Both the position numbers and the translations under genes were made by a program. The notes beneath the pieces were generated by a model. The model saw only the letters and a list, made by a program, of their open reading frames with translations. It had not been told where the DNA came from and did no database searches. From Paludibacteraceae bacterium (GTDB taxonomy: Bacteria > Bacteroidota > Bacteroidia > Bacteroidales > Paludibacteraceae), in NCBI GenBank assembly GCA_024401645.1, contig JAKSKR010000019.1, forward strand, positions 1 to 55,181: 55,181 nt of DNA, in the 5' to 3' direction. Positions 42,514-51,551 of the stretch are shown here, piece by piece (the stretch's first letter is position 1; each line of letters opens with the position of its first letter).

Positions 42514-45500
42514 ATGACTTGTAAGAAAATTGTTAATGTTGTATCTGTTGTTTCTTTGGTCTTGACCATGTTTCTAGGCATTGGCAAGGCTTTTGCATAC
42601 AACAAGGAATATGCCTTCTTTCATCATTACGATGCTTCTGAAGGACTCATATCGAATAAGATTTATGACCTTTGCGCCGATTCGCTAGGTTGCGTGTGGG
42701 CGGCTACCGACTTCGGAATTGACCGTTTCGATGGTCGCGATTTCAAGCATTTCCGCCGTTCGGAATATCCTGCGTTAGGACGTGAGGATGTCTTTTTCGT
42801 TTCTACGCGAAATAAGGACCACATTGTTGCTGGTGGCTATTGCGGCCAGCTGATTGACTATGATATTCAAACCGACTCCCTTTCCGACAGGATGCCAACT
42901 CAATATGGGGCGTGTTTCAACACCTCATTTGGCCTTGTTCAAGACAATAAGGACAACCAATATGTCATTACCGATAAGGGACTTTTCCTTTGGGACGATA
43001 AGGAAAAACAATACACCAATCAGTTTAAGGCCTTTAACCAATTAAAGGGTGTTTACATTCGCTCGGCTTTTGTCGACAAGAAAGATCGCTTCTGGATTGG
43101 TTCTTTCGAATCGGTCTATGTGGTCGATGCCGATGGTAAGCTTGTGCATTCTTACGACGAACAGAACAAGTCGCTAGGGGTTGTGATGAATATGCACTAC
43201 TTGGGCGACGGCTTGTTGGTAGCTTGTACGTTTTCTAGCGAATTGTGGATTTACAATACCGATGCCGATAAGGTGGCCAACCCAAAAATCATTAAGGTGC
43301 CGTTTTCTAATGTTTACCGTACGTTGCTCGACCGTTATGGCCGCTATTGGTTTGCTACCGACGGTAACGGCTTGTGGTATTCCGACAACCTGAAATCTGA
43401 AACTCCAACCTTCACGCACATAGAGCCTTATGGCGATTCGGACAGACTTATGCGCAAGATATATGCCTTGTGCGAAGATATTAATGGCGATGTGTGGATT
43501 GGTACCCAAAACAGTGGCTTGTGGCGGTATAGTCGTGGCAACAGAACCGGTATCTCGTTCTCGGGGCAGATGGGTATGCCTTCTGAAGTGTGCTCTGCTT
43601 TCTTGCAGGCTGACGATGGTACCATTCTGGTCGGAACCGATGGCGATGGCGTCTATAAGTTGGAGCCGAACAAGAAAACGGCGACTCGTTGCCCTTCTCT
43701 TGGCGACAATGTGGTGGCTATATGCCCTACAGGTAATAGGGAGGAAGTGATGGTTGTGACGTGGGGCGAAGGCTTGTACACCCTGAACTTGAAAAACAAT
43801 ACCACACAGAAAGTCGATTTCGGAAGTGGATTCAATCCGGCCATCAACTATTTCACTGCTACCCGTTTTAGCGATGGGTCGTTGTGGGCTGGTACCGGCG
43901 GCGATGGCTTCTACTCTAAACATGATGGGAACTGGAAGAAGGGACCAAATCCGCAACTGGCAGAAATGGGTCCGGAACTCTGGATTATGAAATGTATTGA
44001 AGACAGTTTAGGTGGGCGCTGGATGTTGACAACCAATTCTATGTGGAAGATTGATAACAAGGGCCACTTCACCGGCTATTCGCCCGACGTAGACCATAAG
44101 GTGTTAAAGCCTATCAGCTTAAACGATATGTCTACCGATAAAAACGGTAACGTTATCTTGGCGACAAACATGGGTTTGTATCTGGTACGCCCTGGCTCTC
44201 AAAAGTTGGAGTCGCTAGATTTTGTTGACAAGGAAGACTTCCGTGCTGTCATTGCCGACGACCGTGGCGTCTTCTGGTGTGCAGGTACAAAGGGCATTCT
44301 CAGTGTCGACATTCAGAAGGCTGCTGTCGACTTGTTGGCGGGCGACTATAGCGACATGACCAAGTACTTCTTTTCCCCGCGTGCAACGTTCATCGATAGG
44401 GATAAGAATCTGTACTTTGGCACAAATAGTGGCTTCTTCCGTTTCAACCCGAAAGACTTGAAGCCCGAAAAGAATATTGCCAATCTTCGCTTTGGCGAAA
44501 TGCACCTAAAGGGGAAGAAGGTGAAGGCCTTTACCGGTGTGCTTGAAAAAGGCAGCTTAAGCCAGATTGAAGAATTGGTATTGCCTTATGACAAGACCGA
44601 GATAGACCTAGAGGTTTTCTACGTCGATGTCGCCGATTGGGATAAGGCGAAATGCAGGTACAAGCTAGAAGGGCAGAACGATAAGTGGATTGAGATTGGC
44701 AACAGCAAGACCATCAGCTTTAACCACCTGCCTAGTGGCAGTTACAAACTGAACGTTTGTGTTTACCGACCAAATGAACAGAATTCCGGTGAATTCATCT
44801 CACTGGCTATAAAAGTGCTGCCACCTTGGTGGCAAACGCTTTGGTTCCGTGCCTTAATGGTTGCTATTGTTGCCTTGCTGGTTTGGTTGGGCGTGCGTTA
44901 CAAGATGCGGAATGTGGAATTGCAGAAAGCCGAGTTGCAGACAAAGGTGGCTGAACGTACGGTTGAATTGAGCAATGCCATTAACGAGAAAGACCGACTC
45001 ATCTCGGTTATTGCCCACGACCTGAAGAACCCTATGTTCGCCATTGAAAGCGGCTTGGACTGCTTGAACAACGAACAGAATATGAACGATGCTGAACGGA
45101 AAACGCGTCTTGTCGACTTGCACAAGGCGGCATTGTCTTTACAGAACAAGATGAACCAGCTGCTCGACTGGGCTTTGCAGGTACAGAAGGAAAATGGCTG
45201 TAAGATTGTGTGTGCCAATGTGGAACACATCGTGTCGAATGCTGTCGACGTTCTTGGCGCAATGGCTACCGAGAAGGGGGTGGCTATAAATATGAAGTCG
45301 GAGGTCGATCATTACGCAATGATTGATGACCGTATGATTGAAATTGTGGTTGAGAACCTGATTGCCAACTCCATTAAGTTTACCGAAGCGGGTGGACACG
45401 TTGATGTGTCGTGCACCGAAAACGACAACCGCATTCAAATAACCATTTCCGACAACGGACGTGGCATGACGCCTGAACAGCTGGCCGAATTGTCGGGACA

Positions 45501-46479
45501 CCACTTGCACGCAAGTACCGATGGCACTAACAACGAGAAAGGCACTGGGCTTGGCATTAAGCTGTGCCAAGACTATGTTGAGAAGAACCATGGCACCATG
45601 GCCATTTCTAGTGAGTTTGGTGTGGGCTCTAAATTTGTTGTGGAATTGCCGATGTCTGACAGAACTCTGGGAGTGGTCGATGTGACTGATAAGGACAGCC
45701 AACAGGTTGCTGTTGAACAGGGTGACGACTTTAATTGGCACGTCTTGGTGGTGGATGACGATGTGGTCATTGGCCGCAACATTGCCGATATGTTGCGTTC
45801 GGTTGCCACGGTAACGGTTGCCCACAATGGTAAGGAGGCGCTTCAGTTGATTGAGGGTGGCAATGTGCCCGATATTGTACTCTCGGACGTGGAAATGCCG
45901 GTTATGAACGGTATTGAGTTTGGTAATGCCCTTGCACAGAATGCTGATACGTGCCATATCCCGGTCTTGTTCGTTAGCGCACGTACCGACGAAAGCGATA
46001 GGCTAATGGGTTTGTCGACGGGTGCCATCGACTATATTTGCAAGCCGTTTAAGCGCGAGGAACTGCTTATTAAGGTAAGGAATATCTTGCAGCGCAACCA
46101 GTTGCAACAGCAGCGCATGGTTAGCGAATACGGCCAAAAGAAACAACCGTTGCCCGATACGCAGGTCGATCACTATTTGAAGAAGTTGCTCGACTTCCTC
46201 GAAAATAATTACAGTAATAGCAATTTGGGTGTGGAAGACATGGCACAAGCTATGGCTGCAAGCCAATCTACGCTCACGCGAAAAATTAAGGCCATTACGG
46301 GCCAGACGCCGCTCGACGTCCTTACCGATTTCCGTTTGAACCGTGCGCAAGAACTCTTGCGTAAAGATGTGGCATCGGTTGGCGATGTGGCGGTTGCCTG
46401 TGGCTATGCCGACCCTGCCTACTTCAGCCGTAAGTATAAGGAGCGTTTCGGCTACAGTCCTTCGAAGGAAGGCCGTTAA
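42514..46479 (+). CDS. Hybrid two-component system regulator (sensor, kinase, receiver, AraC)
   Basis: A 1321-residue one-protein signalling system. After a signal anchor (to ~residue 28) comes a periplasmic sensor of two-component propeller repeats (GLISNKIYDLC, GCVWAATDFGIDRFDG, DVWIGTQNSGLWRY) and a Y_Y_Y domain (~680-770). A membrane helix (~775-795) leads to a histidine kinase with H-box HDLKNP (His835) and ATPase motifs SDNGRGMTPEQ and GTGLGIKLC. Then a receiver with Asp1125 in LSDVEMPVMNG and Lys in YICKPFKRE, and an AraC-type helix-turn-helix domain at the end (YADPAYFSRKYKERFGYSP). All catalytic residues are in place. Such proteins usually control polysaccharide loci by sensing oligosaccharides; no SusC/SusD genes are nearby, so here its targets may be the adjacent C10 peptidase or remote genes. 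Confidence 0.95.
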   Translation: MTCKKIVNVVSVVSLVLTMFLGIGKAFAYNKEYAFFHHYDASEGLISNKIYDLCADSLGCVWAATDFGIDRFDGRDFKHFRRSEYPALGREDVFFVSTRNKDHIVAGGYCGQLIDYDIQTDSLSDRMPTQYGACFNTSFGLVQDNKDNQYVITDKGLFLWDDKEKQYTNQFKAFNQLKGVYIRSAFVDKKDRFWIGSFESVYVVDADGKLVHSYDEQNKSLGVVMNMHYLGDGLLVACTFSSELWIYNTDADKVANPKIIKVPFSNVYRTLLDRYGRYWFATDGNGLWYSDNLKSETPTFTHIEPYGDSDRLMRKIYALCEDINGDVWIGTQNSGLWRYSRGNRTGISFSGQMGMPSEVCSAFLQADDGTILVGTDGDGVYKLEPNKKTATRCPSLGDNVVAICPTGNREEVMVVTWGEGLYTLNLKNNTTQKVDFGSGFNPAINYFTATRFSDGSLWAGTGGDGFYSKHDGNWKKGPNPQLAEMGPELWIMKCIEDSLGGRWMLTTNSMWKIDNKGHFTGYSPDVDHKVLKPISLNDMSTDKNGNVILATNMGLYLVRPGSQKLESLDFVDKEDFRAVIADDRGVFWCAGTKGILSVDIQKAAVDLLAGDYSDMTKYFFSPRATFIDRDKNLYFGTNSGFFRFNPKDLKPEKNIANLRFGEMHLKGKKVKAFTGVLEKGSLSQIEELVLPYDKTEIDLEVFYVDVADWDKAKCRYKLEGQNDKWIEIGNSKTISFNHLPSGSYKLNVCVYRPNEQNSGEFISLAIKVLPPWWQTLWFRALMVAIVALLVWLGVRYKMRNVELQKAELQTKVAERTVELSNAINEKDRLISVIAHDLKNPMFAIESGLDCLNNEQNMNDAERKTRLVDLHKAALSLQNKMNQLLDWALQVQKENGCKIVCANVEHIVSNAVDVLGAMATEKGVAINMKSEVDHYAMIDDRMIEIVVENLIANSIKFTEAGGHVDVSCTENDNRIQITISDNGRGMTPEQLAELSGHHLHASTDGTNNEKGTGLGIKLCQDYVEKNHGTMAISSEFGVGSKFVVELPMSDRTLGVVDVTDKDSQQVAVEQGDDFNWHVLVVDDDVVIGRNIADMLRSVATVTVAHNGKEALQLIEGGNVPDIVLSDVEMPVMNGIEFGNALAQNADTCHIPVLFVSARTDESDRLMGLSTGAIDYICKPFKREELLIKVRNILQRNQLQQQRMVSEYGQKKQPLPDTQVDHYLKKLLDFLENNYSNSNLGVEDMAQAMAASQSTLTRKIKAITGQTPLDVLTDFRLNRAQELLRKDVASVGDVAVACGYADPAYFSRKYKERFGYSPSKEGR

Positions 46480-46497
46480 AAAGGTGTGCGTGGACGG

Positions 46498-47043
46498 TTA
46501 GTCTTTACTGTAGATGACTTTGTCCATAGGTTGGTCCCAGGGCTCAACAGGCAAGTCTTCTACCAGTTGCGCCTTGTAGCAGACGCCCATCTTTGGGGTG
46601 TTTATGTGGCACAATAGGCGGTCGTAGTAGCCCTTGCCGTGCCCCATGCGGTGCCCGTCTTTGTCGAAAACAACGCCTGGCACTATGTTAAGGTCAATGG
46701 CTTCGTAGTTGGTCCAGTTGGCTCCGGTTGGTTCCAGAATGCCATAGGCCCCTTCTGTCATTGTTTGTATTCCCTCATAACGTTTCAGGTCAAGGGTCTC
46801 GCCGTTCACAACGGGAAGCAATATGGTTTTCTGTTTGCACCATTTCTCAATAAGGGCGTGTGTGGCAACCTCGTTGTTCAACGACCAGTAGAGTAGCAGG
46901 GTGTTGGCCTGCACAAACAGGGGCGAAGACTCTACCTGTTGCCAAATGGCGTCTTCTTCCCTTGCTTTTTCTTCTGCAGTCATGGCAGCAATGGCTAGCC
47001 TTACCTGTTTGCGTAGTGCGTTTTTGTCTATTTTGTTTTCCAT
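46498..47043 (-). CDS. 5-formyltetrahydrofolate cyclo-ligase
   Basis: Converts 5-formyl-THF to 5,10-methenyl-THF with ATP, salvaging a folate storage form. From the ATG at 47043 it is 181 residues, the normal length; longer in-frame starts run deep into the upstream gene. It begins ALRKQVRLAIAAMT, has VNGETLDLKRYEG, GILEPTG and the nucleotide/substrate motif GHRMGHGKGYYDRLL. Its first 16 nt overlap the end of the upstream protease gene, so the two are probably co-transcribed. Only 18 nt separate its stop from the convergent two-component gene, with no terminator between them. Confidence 0.92.
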   Translation of the reverse strand: MENKIDKNALRKQVRLAIAAMTAEEKAREEDAIWQQVESSPLFVQANTLLLYWSLNNEVATHALIEKWCKQKTILLPVVNGETLDLKRYEGIQTMTEGAYGILEPTGANWTNYEAIDLNIVPGVVFDKDGHRMGHGKGYYDRLLCHINTPKMGVCYKAQLVEDLPVEPWDQPMDKVIYSKD

Positions 47044-49292
47044 CTGATGAATCGGAAGGTTTTCGACATGAATTTGTATTCTGCCACAAGGTTGTAAACG
47101 CTCTCCATTGGGCAAATGTCGCTTATGTTCAGCACATAGTGGCTAGTTTCGCAAAGGCCGTTAGCAACATACAGGGTGCGGCCATTCATGTCGGTAATGC
47201 ATACGCTCTTAAGCATGTCGCCCCTCGGTATGTCTAGGTATATTTCGCCCTTGGTAACGGCAGGGTAGAAGTTGTAGTCTTCCACCTTTTCGGTCTCGTG
47301 GGTTGGCGGTGCAACTGGCACTACAGGTTTGGCTATGCTGTCGGTCAGGTTCCACCCTTCGCGCACCACAGCGTCGGTCATGATTGAGGTTGCCTTTGCT
47401 ATGGTAGGGTGCTGGGTGAAGTCTTGCCAACCGTCCTTTCCCTTAAAGTAGGCGGTGTTCTCTTGCCTGCTGGCTTTCGGCTCGCTGAAGTAGAGGGCAA
47501 AGTTGCTGTTATTGCCATAGGTGGCCTTTGTTGGGGTGGTAAATGCCACAAAGAAGGTGCTGTCTACCTCAATAGGCGTTTCTAGGCGTACGTAGTTTTC
47601 CTTCGATCCCCAGTTGGTTACGGTGCGGTCTTGGAATTCTTTTCTTGTAATGTCGTATAGCGCATTCTGTATGTGTATGCGTTGTTCGTAGATGAGCGAG
47701 TCTGGACACTCCTTTCCTTTGTAGATGCGTAGGAAGATTGGGCTCTTGTTGCTTTCGAAGCCTACCACAGGGAAGAAATAGACACCATAGAGGGTGCTGA
47801 CGTGGCCCAGGCTGAACCTTTCGGCAAACTCGGTCATGCCCAGTGTGTTTGTTCCCACCTCAAACTCGTTGTCTTTTATGTTTGGTACGGCAGGCACTTC
47901 GTTATAGGCACGGTGCGTAATGCGTTTGCAAGGGTTTCTGTAGGTCCACATGCCGTTGTGCACCGTAACACCTGTCTGTAAGGGGTCTAGCCAGAAGCCC
48001 AGGTTCTGCTTTTCGCTGTTGTTGTCGTTCCACACGTCGCATATTTTCCAGAAGTAGTCGTCGCCAGGTCGGCTGCATTTCGATGCCGTGTCGCCACCTG
48101 TAAGGTTGCCCACCAACAGGTTCTCGCTGTTGAAAAGGCCGCATCCGCTCGAACCTCCTTCGGTCATGCCGCTGTCCCAACGGTAAAGGCGCCAATGCAC
48201 GTTCTTTGTAAAGAAGTTGTCGAAGGAGCGGGTGCTGGGGTTGTCGTTGTCTACCGAAATCTTCTTCACGTCGCCACCTGGGTGGTGGAACGTGTAGAGC
48301 GGACCTTCCAACGTGCGCTCGTTGCTCCAACCGGCTTGGTAGGTGCGGTAGTCAACTGGCGGCACTTCGTTCATGCGTATGAGCATCATGTCGTTCTTCA
48401 AGCGCCACGCAATGGCACGTCCGCCGCTAATGCTCATTTCCTTACTGCCTTCAATTGCCCACGCCTCGCTAGGCGATTCGTAGTTGAAGAAAGCAACGGT
48501 AGTGGTCACGCGGTTGGTGTCGACGATGGTGTTGCCGCGCGAGTCGGTATTCCAAAAACAATGGCCCGACGATATAATGTAGGGGTTTGCATCGTTTAGG
48601 GTGTTGTTCACCAGGTTGCCGCTACACATTTCTATGCCATCAACCACTAGTAGGCAACTGCTTTGGCGGGTTAGGTGCACGGTGTCGGTGGCTGCATTTA
48701 CCTCGCAGTCGTTGCTGATGCCATACTGCGGCAACAGTTTCAGCCCCCTAAAGTCGTGGTTCACGTTGTCTATGACTAGGTTGGCTGCAAATCTTGCATT
48801 TTTCGGTTCTTCGTAGCAGACCACAACCGCATCGCCATCAATAGGCGAAATGGCAAAGCGCCTGTCGGTGTTGTTCTTGTTGGTATAAGCACCTAACATT
48901 TGTTCCTTGTCGGGGGTGTAGAGGAACAGGCGGGCACCTTCTGGCACGATGAAGCTGCTGAATATGAGGTTTAGCGAACGGGCGTCTTTCGACTTTATGA
49001 GCAGTCTCCATATGTTGTAGGTGTCTGTCTCGCTATGTTCTGCTTTTTCCTTAACGTTGATGTTGACATTGAATTTGTGCGCAAATATCTTGCCTTTGCA
49101 GAACGACTTCTTGTTCATGTCTTCCGTGAAGTCTGTTTCTGGCATTTCTATGCACGGCAAAATGGTAGCGGCCTTTAGACTTTTCTTCTCGGGTTCGATG
49201 GGGAAACCGCCCGAACTGGTTTGGCTAAATGCAGAGTCTATTCCTAAAAGAATGACGTTTGCTAGCAATGCTAGCTTTATTAATGTTCGCAT
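47028..49292 (-). CDS. Secreted trypsin-like serine protease, lysyl endopeptidase-like, with T9SS-like tail
   Basis: A 754-residue exported S1-family protease. After the signal peptide (to ~23) an N-terminal domain (~60-180, YNIWRLLIKSKDARSLNLIF and EGARLFLYTPD) resembles the pro/beta domain of lysyl endopeptidases. The catalytic triad is visible: His244 in IISSGHCFW, Asp301 in LKNDMMLIRM, Ser382 in MTEGGSSGCGLF. Many Cys (EMCSGNL, SKCSRPGDD) suggest disulfides. The middle to C-terminal part (~470-650) is a beta-rich domain, and the last ~80 residues (YPAVTKGEIYLDI, ITDMNGRTLYVA) look like a T9SS sorting domain. Cleavage after Lys is inferred from overall resemblance, not from a specificity residue. 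Its 3' end overlaps the cyclo-ligase gene. Confidence 0.88.
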   Translation of the reverse strand: MRTLIKLALLANVILLGIDSAFSQTSSGGFPIEPEKKSLKAATILPCIEMPETDFTEDMNKKSFCKGKIFAHKFNVNINVKEKAEHSETDTYNIWRLLIKSKDARSLNLIFSSFIVPEGARLFLYTPDKEQMLGAYTNKNNTDRRFAISPIDGDAVVVCYEEPKNARFAANLVIDNVNHDFRGLKLLPQYGISNDCEVNAATDTVHLTRQSSCLLVVDGIEMCSGNLVNNTLNDANPYIISSGHCFWNTDSRGNTIVDTNRVTTTVAFFNYESPSEAWAIEGSKEMSISGGRAIAWRLKNDMMLIRMNEVPPVDYRTYQAGWSNERTLEGPLYTFHHPGGDVKKISVDNDNPSTRSFDNFFTKNVHWRLYRWDSGMTEGGSSGCGLFNSENLLVGNLTGGDTASKCSRPGDDYFWKICDVWNDNNSEKQNLGFWLDPLQTGVTVHNGMWTYRNPCKRITHRAYNEVPAVPNIKDNEFEVGTNTLGMTEFAERFSLGHVSTLYGVYFFPVVGFESNKSPIFLRIYKGKECPDSLIYEQRIHIQNALYDITRKEFQDRTVTNWGSKENYVRLETPIEVDSTFFVAFTTPTKATYGNNSNFALYFSEPKASRQENTAYFKGKDGWQDFTQHPTIAKATSIMTDAVVREGWNLTDSIAKPVVPVAPPTHETEKVEDYNFYPAVTKGEIYLDIPRGDMLKSVCITDMNGRTLYVANGLCETSHYVLNISDICPMESVYNLVAEYKFMSKTFRFIRWKTK

Positions 49293-49325
49293 AGTGGAAT
49301 GCTTTATGTGTCATTGTTATTTTTA

Positions 49326-49333
49326 CAAATTTA
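49326..49333 (-). promoter_or_regulatory. -7 box of serine protease gene
   Basis: Reads TAAATTTG on the minus strand, a full match, 34 bp before the start codon. Confidence 0.5.
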
Positions 49334-49356
49334 CCCCTTTTCTTGCAATACCCTTT

Positions 49357-49593
49357 AAGATGCTGTTTAAATTTTTTTGTAGGAGGGTCTTGTAGTAGAT
49401 TTTTTAGTGGCAGTTTATTTTTTTTAGGTGGCGAATTTTATGTGGTCTGAAAGGAGCAAAGTGAGTGCCATGGTGACATAGGCCGCAAATTAAACATCTT
49501 TATAATGTTTAAAATGGAAATCTTTCTTGCTGATTATTAGTAATTCTAATGCAATGATACGAATTTTACACCTAATTGATACGTTTCTATGTG
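49357..49593. other. Intergenic region left of candidate small RNA
   Basis: About 240 bp with no credible gene. It holds one copy of a dispersed TGCTGTTTAAATTTTTT motif (49361-49377) and an inverted repeat with 8-bp arms (49490-49497 and 49505-49512). The next stretch carries the small RNA promoter. Confidence 0.6.
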
Positions 49594-49622
49594 TTGTGGT
49601 TTTGGTGCATCAGCTATCTTTG
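49594..49622 (+). promoter_or_regulatory. Promoter of candidate small RNA
   Basis: TTG at 49594-49596, an 18-bp spacer, then TATCTTTG at 49615-49622. A strong plus-strand promoter with no protein-coding gene downstream on the same strand before the terminator at 49692. Confidence 0.65.
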
Positions 49623-49628
49623 CGGCGT

Positions 49629-49730
49629 GTAAAGCAAACTTAAAAACAACACTACTACATTTAATTTTAGCCTAAACAAAGTGTGTTAAAAAGAAAAGCG
49701 AAATCGGAGCAATCCAATTTCGCTTTTTCT
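49629..49730 (+). ncRNA. Candidate small RNA, about 100 nt
   Basis: A well-formed promoter (49594-49622) and an intrinsic terminator (49692-49730) bracket ~100 nt that contain no start codon-led frame of note and no neighbour gene on this strand. The simplest reading is a short non-coding transcript. It could instead be a fortuitous promoter, with the hairpin serving only queD on the other strand. Confidence 0.45.
49692..49730. terminator. Bidirectional terminator
   Basis: Imperfect ~12-bp stem (AAAGCGAAAT arm at 49695-49704 with AATTTCGCTTT at 49716-49726) with A-rich and T-rich flanks. Ends queD on the minus strand and the candidate small RNA on the plus strand. Confidence 0.82.
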
Positions 49731-49755
49731 GTTATATGTCTATGTCATGTGCTTC

Positions 49756-50088
49756 TTAATCTTTCTCGTAGCTGGCCATGTTGTCGATGCTTTCTACAAC
49801 GTCAACTTTATAGCAGTTTGGAATTTGGTCGCAAACCCAGTGCGCAATGTTTTCGGCAGTTGGGTTAAAGTCTAGCACCTCGTTAAGGAACTGGTGGTCT
49901 AGTTTGTCTTTCACCAAACGTTTTATTTCAGAAAAGTCTATCACCATGCCATTCTCGTTCAAATCCTTGGCTTGGCAGTAGACGGTAATTATCCAGTTGT
50001 GTCCATGTAGTCGGTTGCATGGGGTTGGATAAGTGGTCTTGAGCTGGTGAGCTGCCGAAATTTCTATGGTTTTCTTAATTCTGTACAT
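49756..50088 (-). CDS. queD: 6-carboxy-tetrahydropterin synthase (QueD)
   Basis: Makes 6-carboxy-tetrahydropterin from dihydroneopterin triphosphate, an early step to preQ0 and queuosine. From the ATG at 50088 it is 110 residues; a start eight codons earlier would fall within the -7 box at 50110-50117, so it is rejected. The zinc-binding His residues are in ISAAHQL and LHGHNW, with the catalytic Cys in TPCNRLHGHNW; the Asp/His pair LDHQFLNEV and the Glu in VVESI complete the active site. Single gene with its own promoter and terminator; queE and queC are not nearby. Confidence 0.92.
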   Translation of the reverse strand: MYRIKKTIEISAAHQLKTTYPTPCNRLHGHNWIITVYCQAKDLNENGMVIDFSEIKRLVKDKLDHQFLNEVLDFNPTAENIAHWVCDQIPNCYKVDVVESIDNMASYEKD

Positions 50089-50109
50089 GGTGTAACTTCT
50101 TTTTCTGTG

Positions 50110-50117
50110 CAAATTTA
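50110..50117 (-). promoter_or_regulatory. -7 box of queD
   Basis: Reads TAAATTTG on the minus strand, a full match. It overlaps an upstream in-frame ATG, which sets the queD start at 50088. Confidence 0.6.
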
Positions 50118-50190
50118 CGCATTTTCTGTCACCAATTATGCCTTCAGCCGCCTAATCTTGCTTTATATTGTATTTTGAACTCTCATGTTG

Positions 50191-50221
50191 TTGGTTGTTT
50201 CGGTAAAATGAGCTAACTTTC
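50191..50221 (+). promoter_or_regulatory. Promoter of 264-aa lipoprotein gene
   Basis: TTG at 50191-50193, a 20-bp spacer, then TAACTTTC (7/8 match) at 50214-50221, 35 nt before the ATG. Confidence 0.6.
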
Positions 50222-50255
50222 AAGCCATAATTTAAACTTAATAGATTACAAGAAA

Positions 50256-51050
50256 ATGAAAAAACTCATTCTAACAATTTCAGCTTTGAGTATGATGCTT
50301 TGCCTTAATTTGGCTTCTTGTTCCGACGACGATGACAAGGATGAAGACAAGGCACCAGAAAAGGAACAGGTAGACAAAGACAACCAGAACTCTGACGATA
50401 AGAAGGACGAAGGTTCTACCGACAAGAACGATCAGGGTAACGGTAATAATCAGAATAACGATAACCAAGATAATGGTCAAAACAATGATCAGAAAGAGCC
50501 TGTAAGTGAAAATGTTGCACAGGCACAGAAAGATGCTGATGCTGCTTTCAGCGATTTCTTGAATTTGGCTGGTTCTGCAAGTGGCGATGTCGCAGCTCCG
50601 TTGTTGACTTTAGGCCCAGTCTTGAACAAGTATAGCGAAAGCAACGAAGAATACAAGCAGGCATTTGCTGATGCGTTGGCCGAAAAAACTGGAGTGTCTG
50701 CCGACGAAATGAAGAAGGAACTCGATAGCTATGCCGAGGCTTACCAAAACTTGGGTAATAACGGTGGCAACAATGAAGATCCGAATAGTCCTGTTGATGA
50801 AAACTCTTCTGCTGTTGAAGATGTTCAAACCGTTTTGGCCATCATTGAAGATGCTGAATCTGGTAACTATATGTCGGTAGTTGCCCAGTTGGGTGCTATC
50901 CAGGAAATGTCGAAGAAGTACAATAGCGATCCTAATTACAAGAAGATTGCAGACGACATTATCGACGCACGTGGTGGCGAAAATGCCGAATTGATTAAGC
51001 AGGCTCTTGCTAATCCTGCTTCTTTGCTCAATCTTTTTGGCGGCAAGTAA
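50256..51050 (+). CDS. Lipoprotein with long acidic/Asn-rich linker (264 aa)
   Basis: Signal peptide with lipobox (LMLC... ending LASC, lipid Cys22), followed by a ~65-residue low-complexity stretch of Asp, Lys, Glu and Asn (SDDDDKDEDK, then repeated NDNQDNGQNND-like runs). A helical domain of ~160 residues follows (VAQAQKDADAAFSDFLNLAG, then EYKQAFADALAEKTG), with a second Asn-rich spacer in the middle. I recognise no family. The SDDDDK start is typical of Bacteroidales outer-surface lipoproteins that follow acidic export signals. Its terminator is at 51110-51140. Confidence 0.75.
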   Translation: MKKLILTISALSMMLCLNLASCSDDDDKDEDKAPEKEQVDKDNQNSDDKKDEGSTDKNDQGNGNNQNNDNQDNGQNNDQKEPVSENVAQAQKDADAAFSDFLNLAGSASGDVAAPLLTLGPVLNKYSESNEEYKQAFADALAEKTGVSADEMKKELDSYAEAYQNLGNNGGNNEDPNSPVDENSSAVEDVQTVLAIIEDAESGNYMSVVAQLGAIQEMSKKYNSDPNYKKIADDIIDARGGENAELIKQALANPASLLNLFGGK

Positions 51051-51109
51051 ACGGTTAGAAAACATAAGAAGCCGTTTAAATTTTTAAGCAGCTTCTAAAG
51101 TCTTAAATT

Positions 51110-51140
51110 GGGTTGGGTTTATGCTCAACCCCTTTTTTTG
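51110..51140 (+). terminator. Terminator of 264-aa lipoprotein gene
   Basis: GGGTTG at 51110-51115 pairs with CAACCC at 51126-51131, followed by seven T. A second, imperfect hairpin (51066-51096) lies between the stop codon and this one. Confidence 0.7.
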
Positions 51141-51204
51141 TCCAATAAATCCAATTTGTGGCTCTTTTCAGCGTTTGGAATACCCAACCTTTGTGCAAAG
51201 AGTG

Positions 51205-51212
51205 TACTTTTG
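51205..51212 (+). promoter_or_regulatory. -7 box of 97-aa membrane protein gene
   Basis: TACTTTTG, full match to TAnnTTTG, leaving a very short leader before 51219 or the ATG at 51231. Confidence 0.45.
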
Positions 51213-51218
51213 TGAAAA

Positions 51219-51512
51219 ATGAATTATAGTATGAAAGCACGCAAACACATCTTTCTTCTGGTTTTCTTGTCAATCTATGCCGTGGCAATGGGTATTTATG
51301 AATATAAGGTCAACCATGCTGCCTTGAACGACGTCTTGTTAACGCTGTGCATTATGGCAGTCATCATGCTCCTTTTGTTCTTCATACTCCGCAAGAAGGA
51401 GCAGTTGCGTGAGTTGCACCAATTGGAAGATGAGACCAAGGCGCAAAATGCCGATTTCGATGATGACGATCCCGACGAGGACAAGTATCGCTTGCCGAAA
51501 GACGAAAAGTAA
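51219..51512 (+). CDS. Small two-helix membrane protein with acidic tail (97 aa)
   Basis: Two membrane helices (residues ~10-27, IFLLVFLSIYAVAMGIY, and ~38-57, LLTLCIMAVIMLLLFFIL) and a charged tail ending DDDDPDEDKYRLPKDEK. No family recognised. Translation may begin at the first Met or at the fifth codon (MKARKH), which the -7 box position makes equally plausible. It lies 39 nt before the first -7 box of the AAA-ATPase gene. Confidence 0.7.
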   Translation: MNYSMKARKHIFLLVFLSIYAVAMGIYEYKVNHAALNDVLLTLCIMAVIMLLLFFILRKKEQLRELHQLEDETKAQNADFDDDDPDEDKYRLPKDEK

Positions 51513-51551
51513 AAGGGCTTCGTGCACTCCATAATAAGCGGACATATAGGT

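Noticed and set aside
47044..47115. Upstream start for the formyl-THF cyclo-ligase
   Set aside because: The extra residues lie inside the upstream protease gene and are not part of the enzyme's usual N-terminus.
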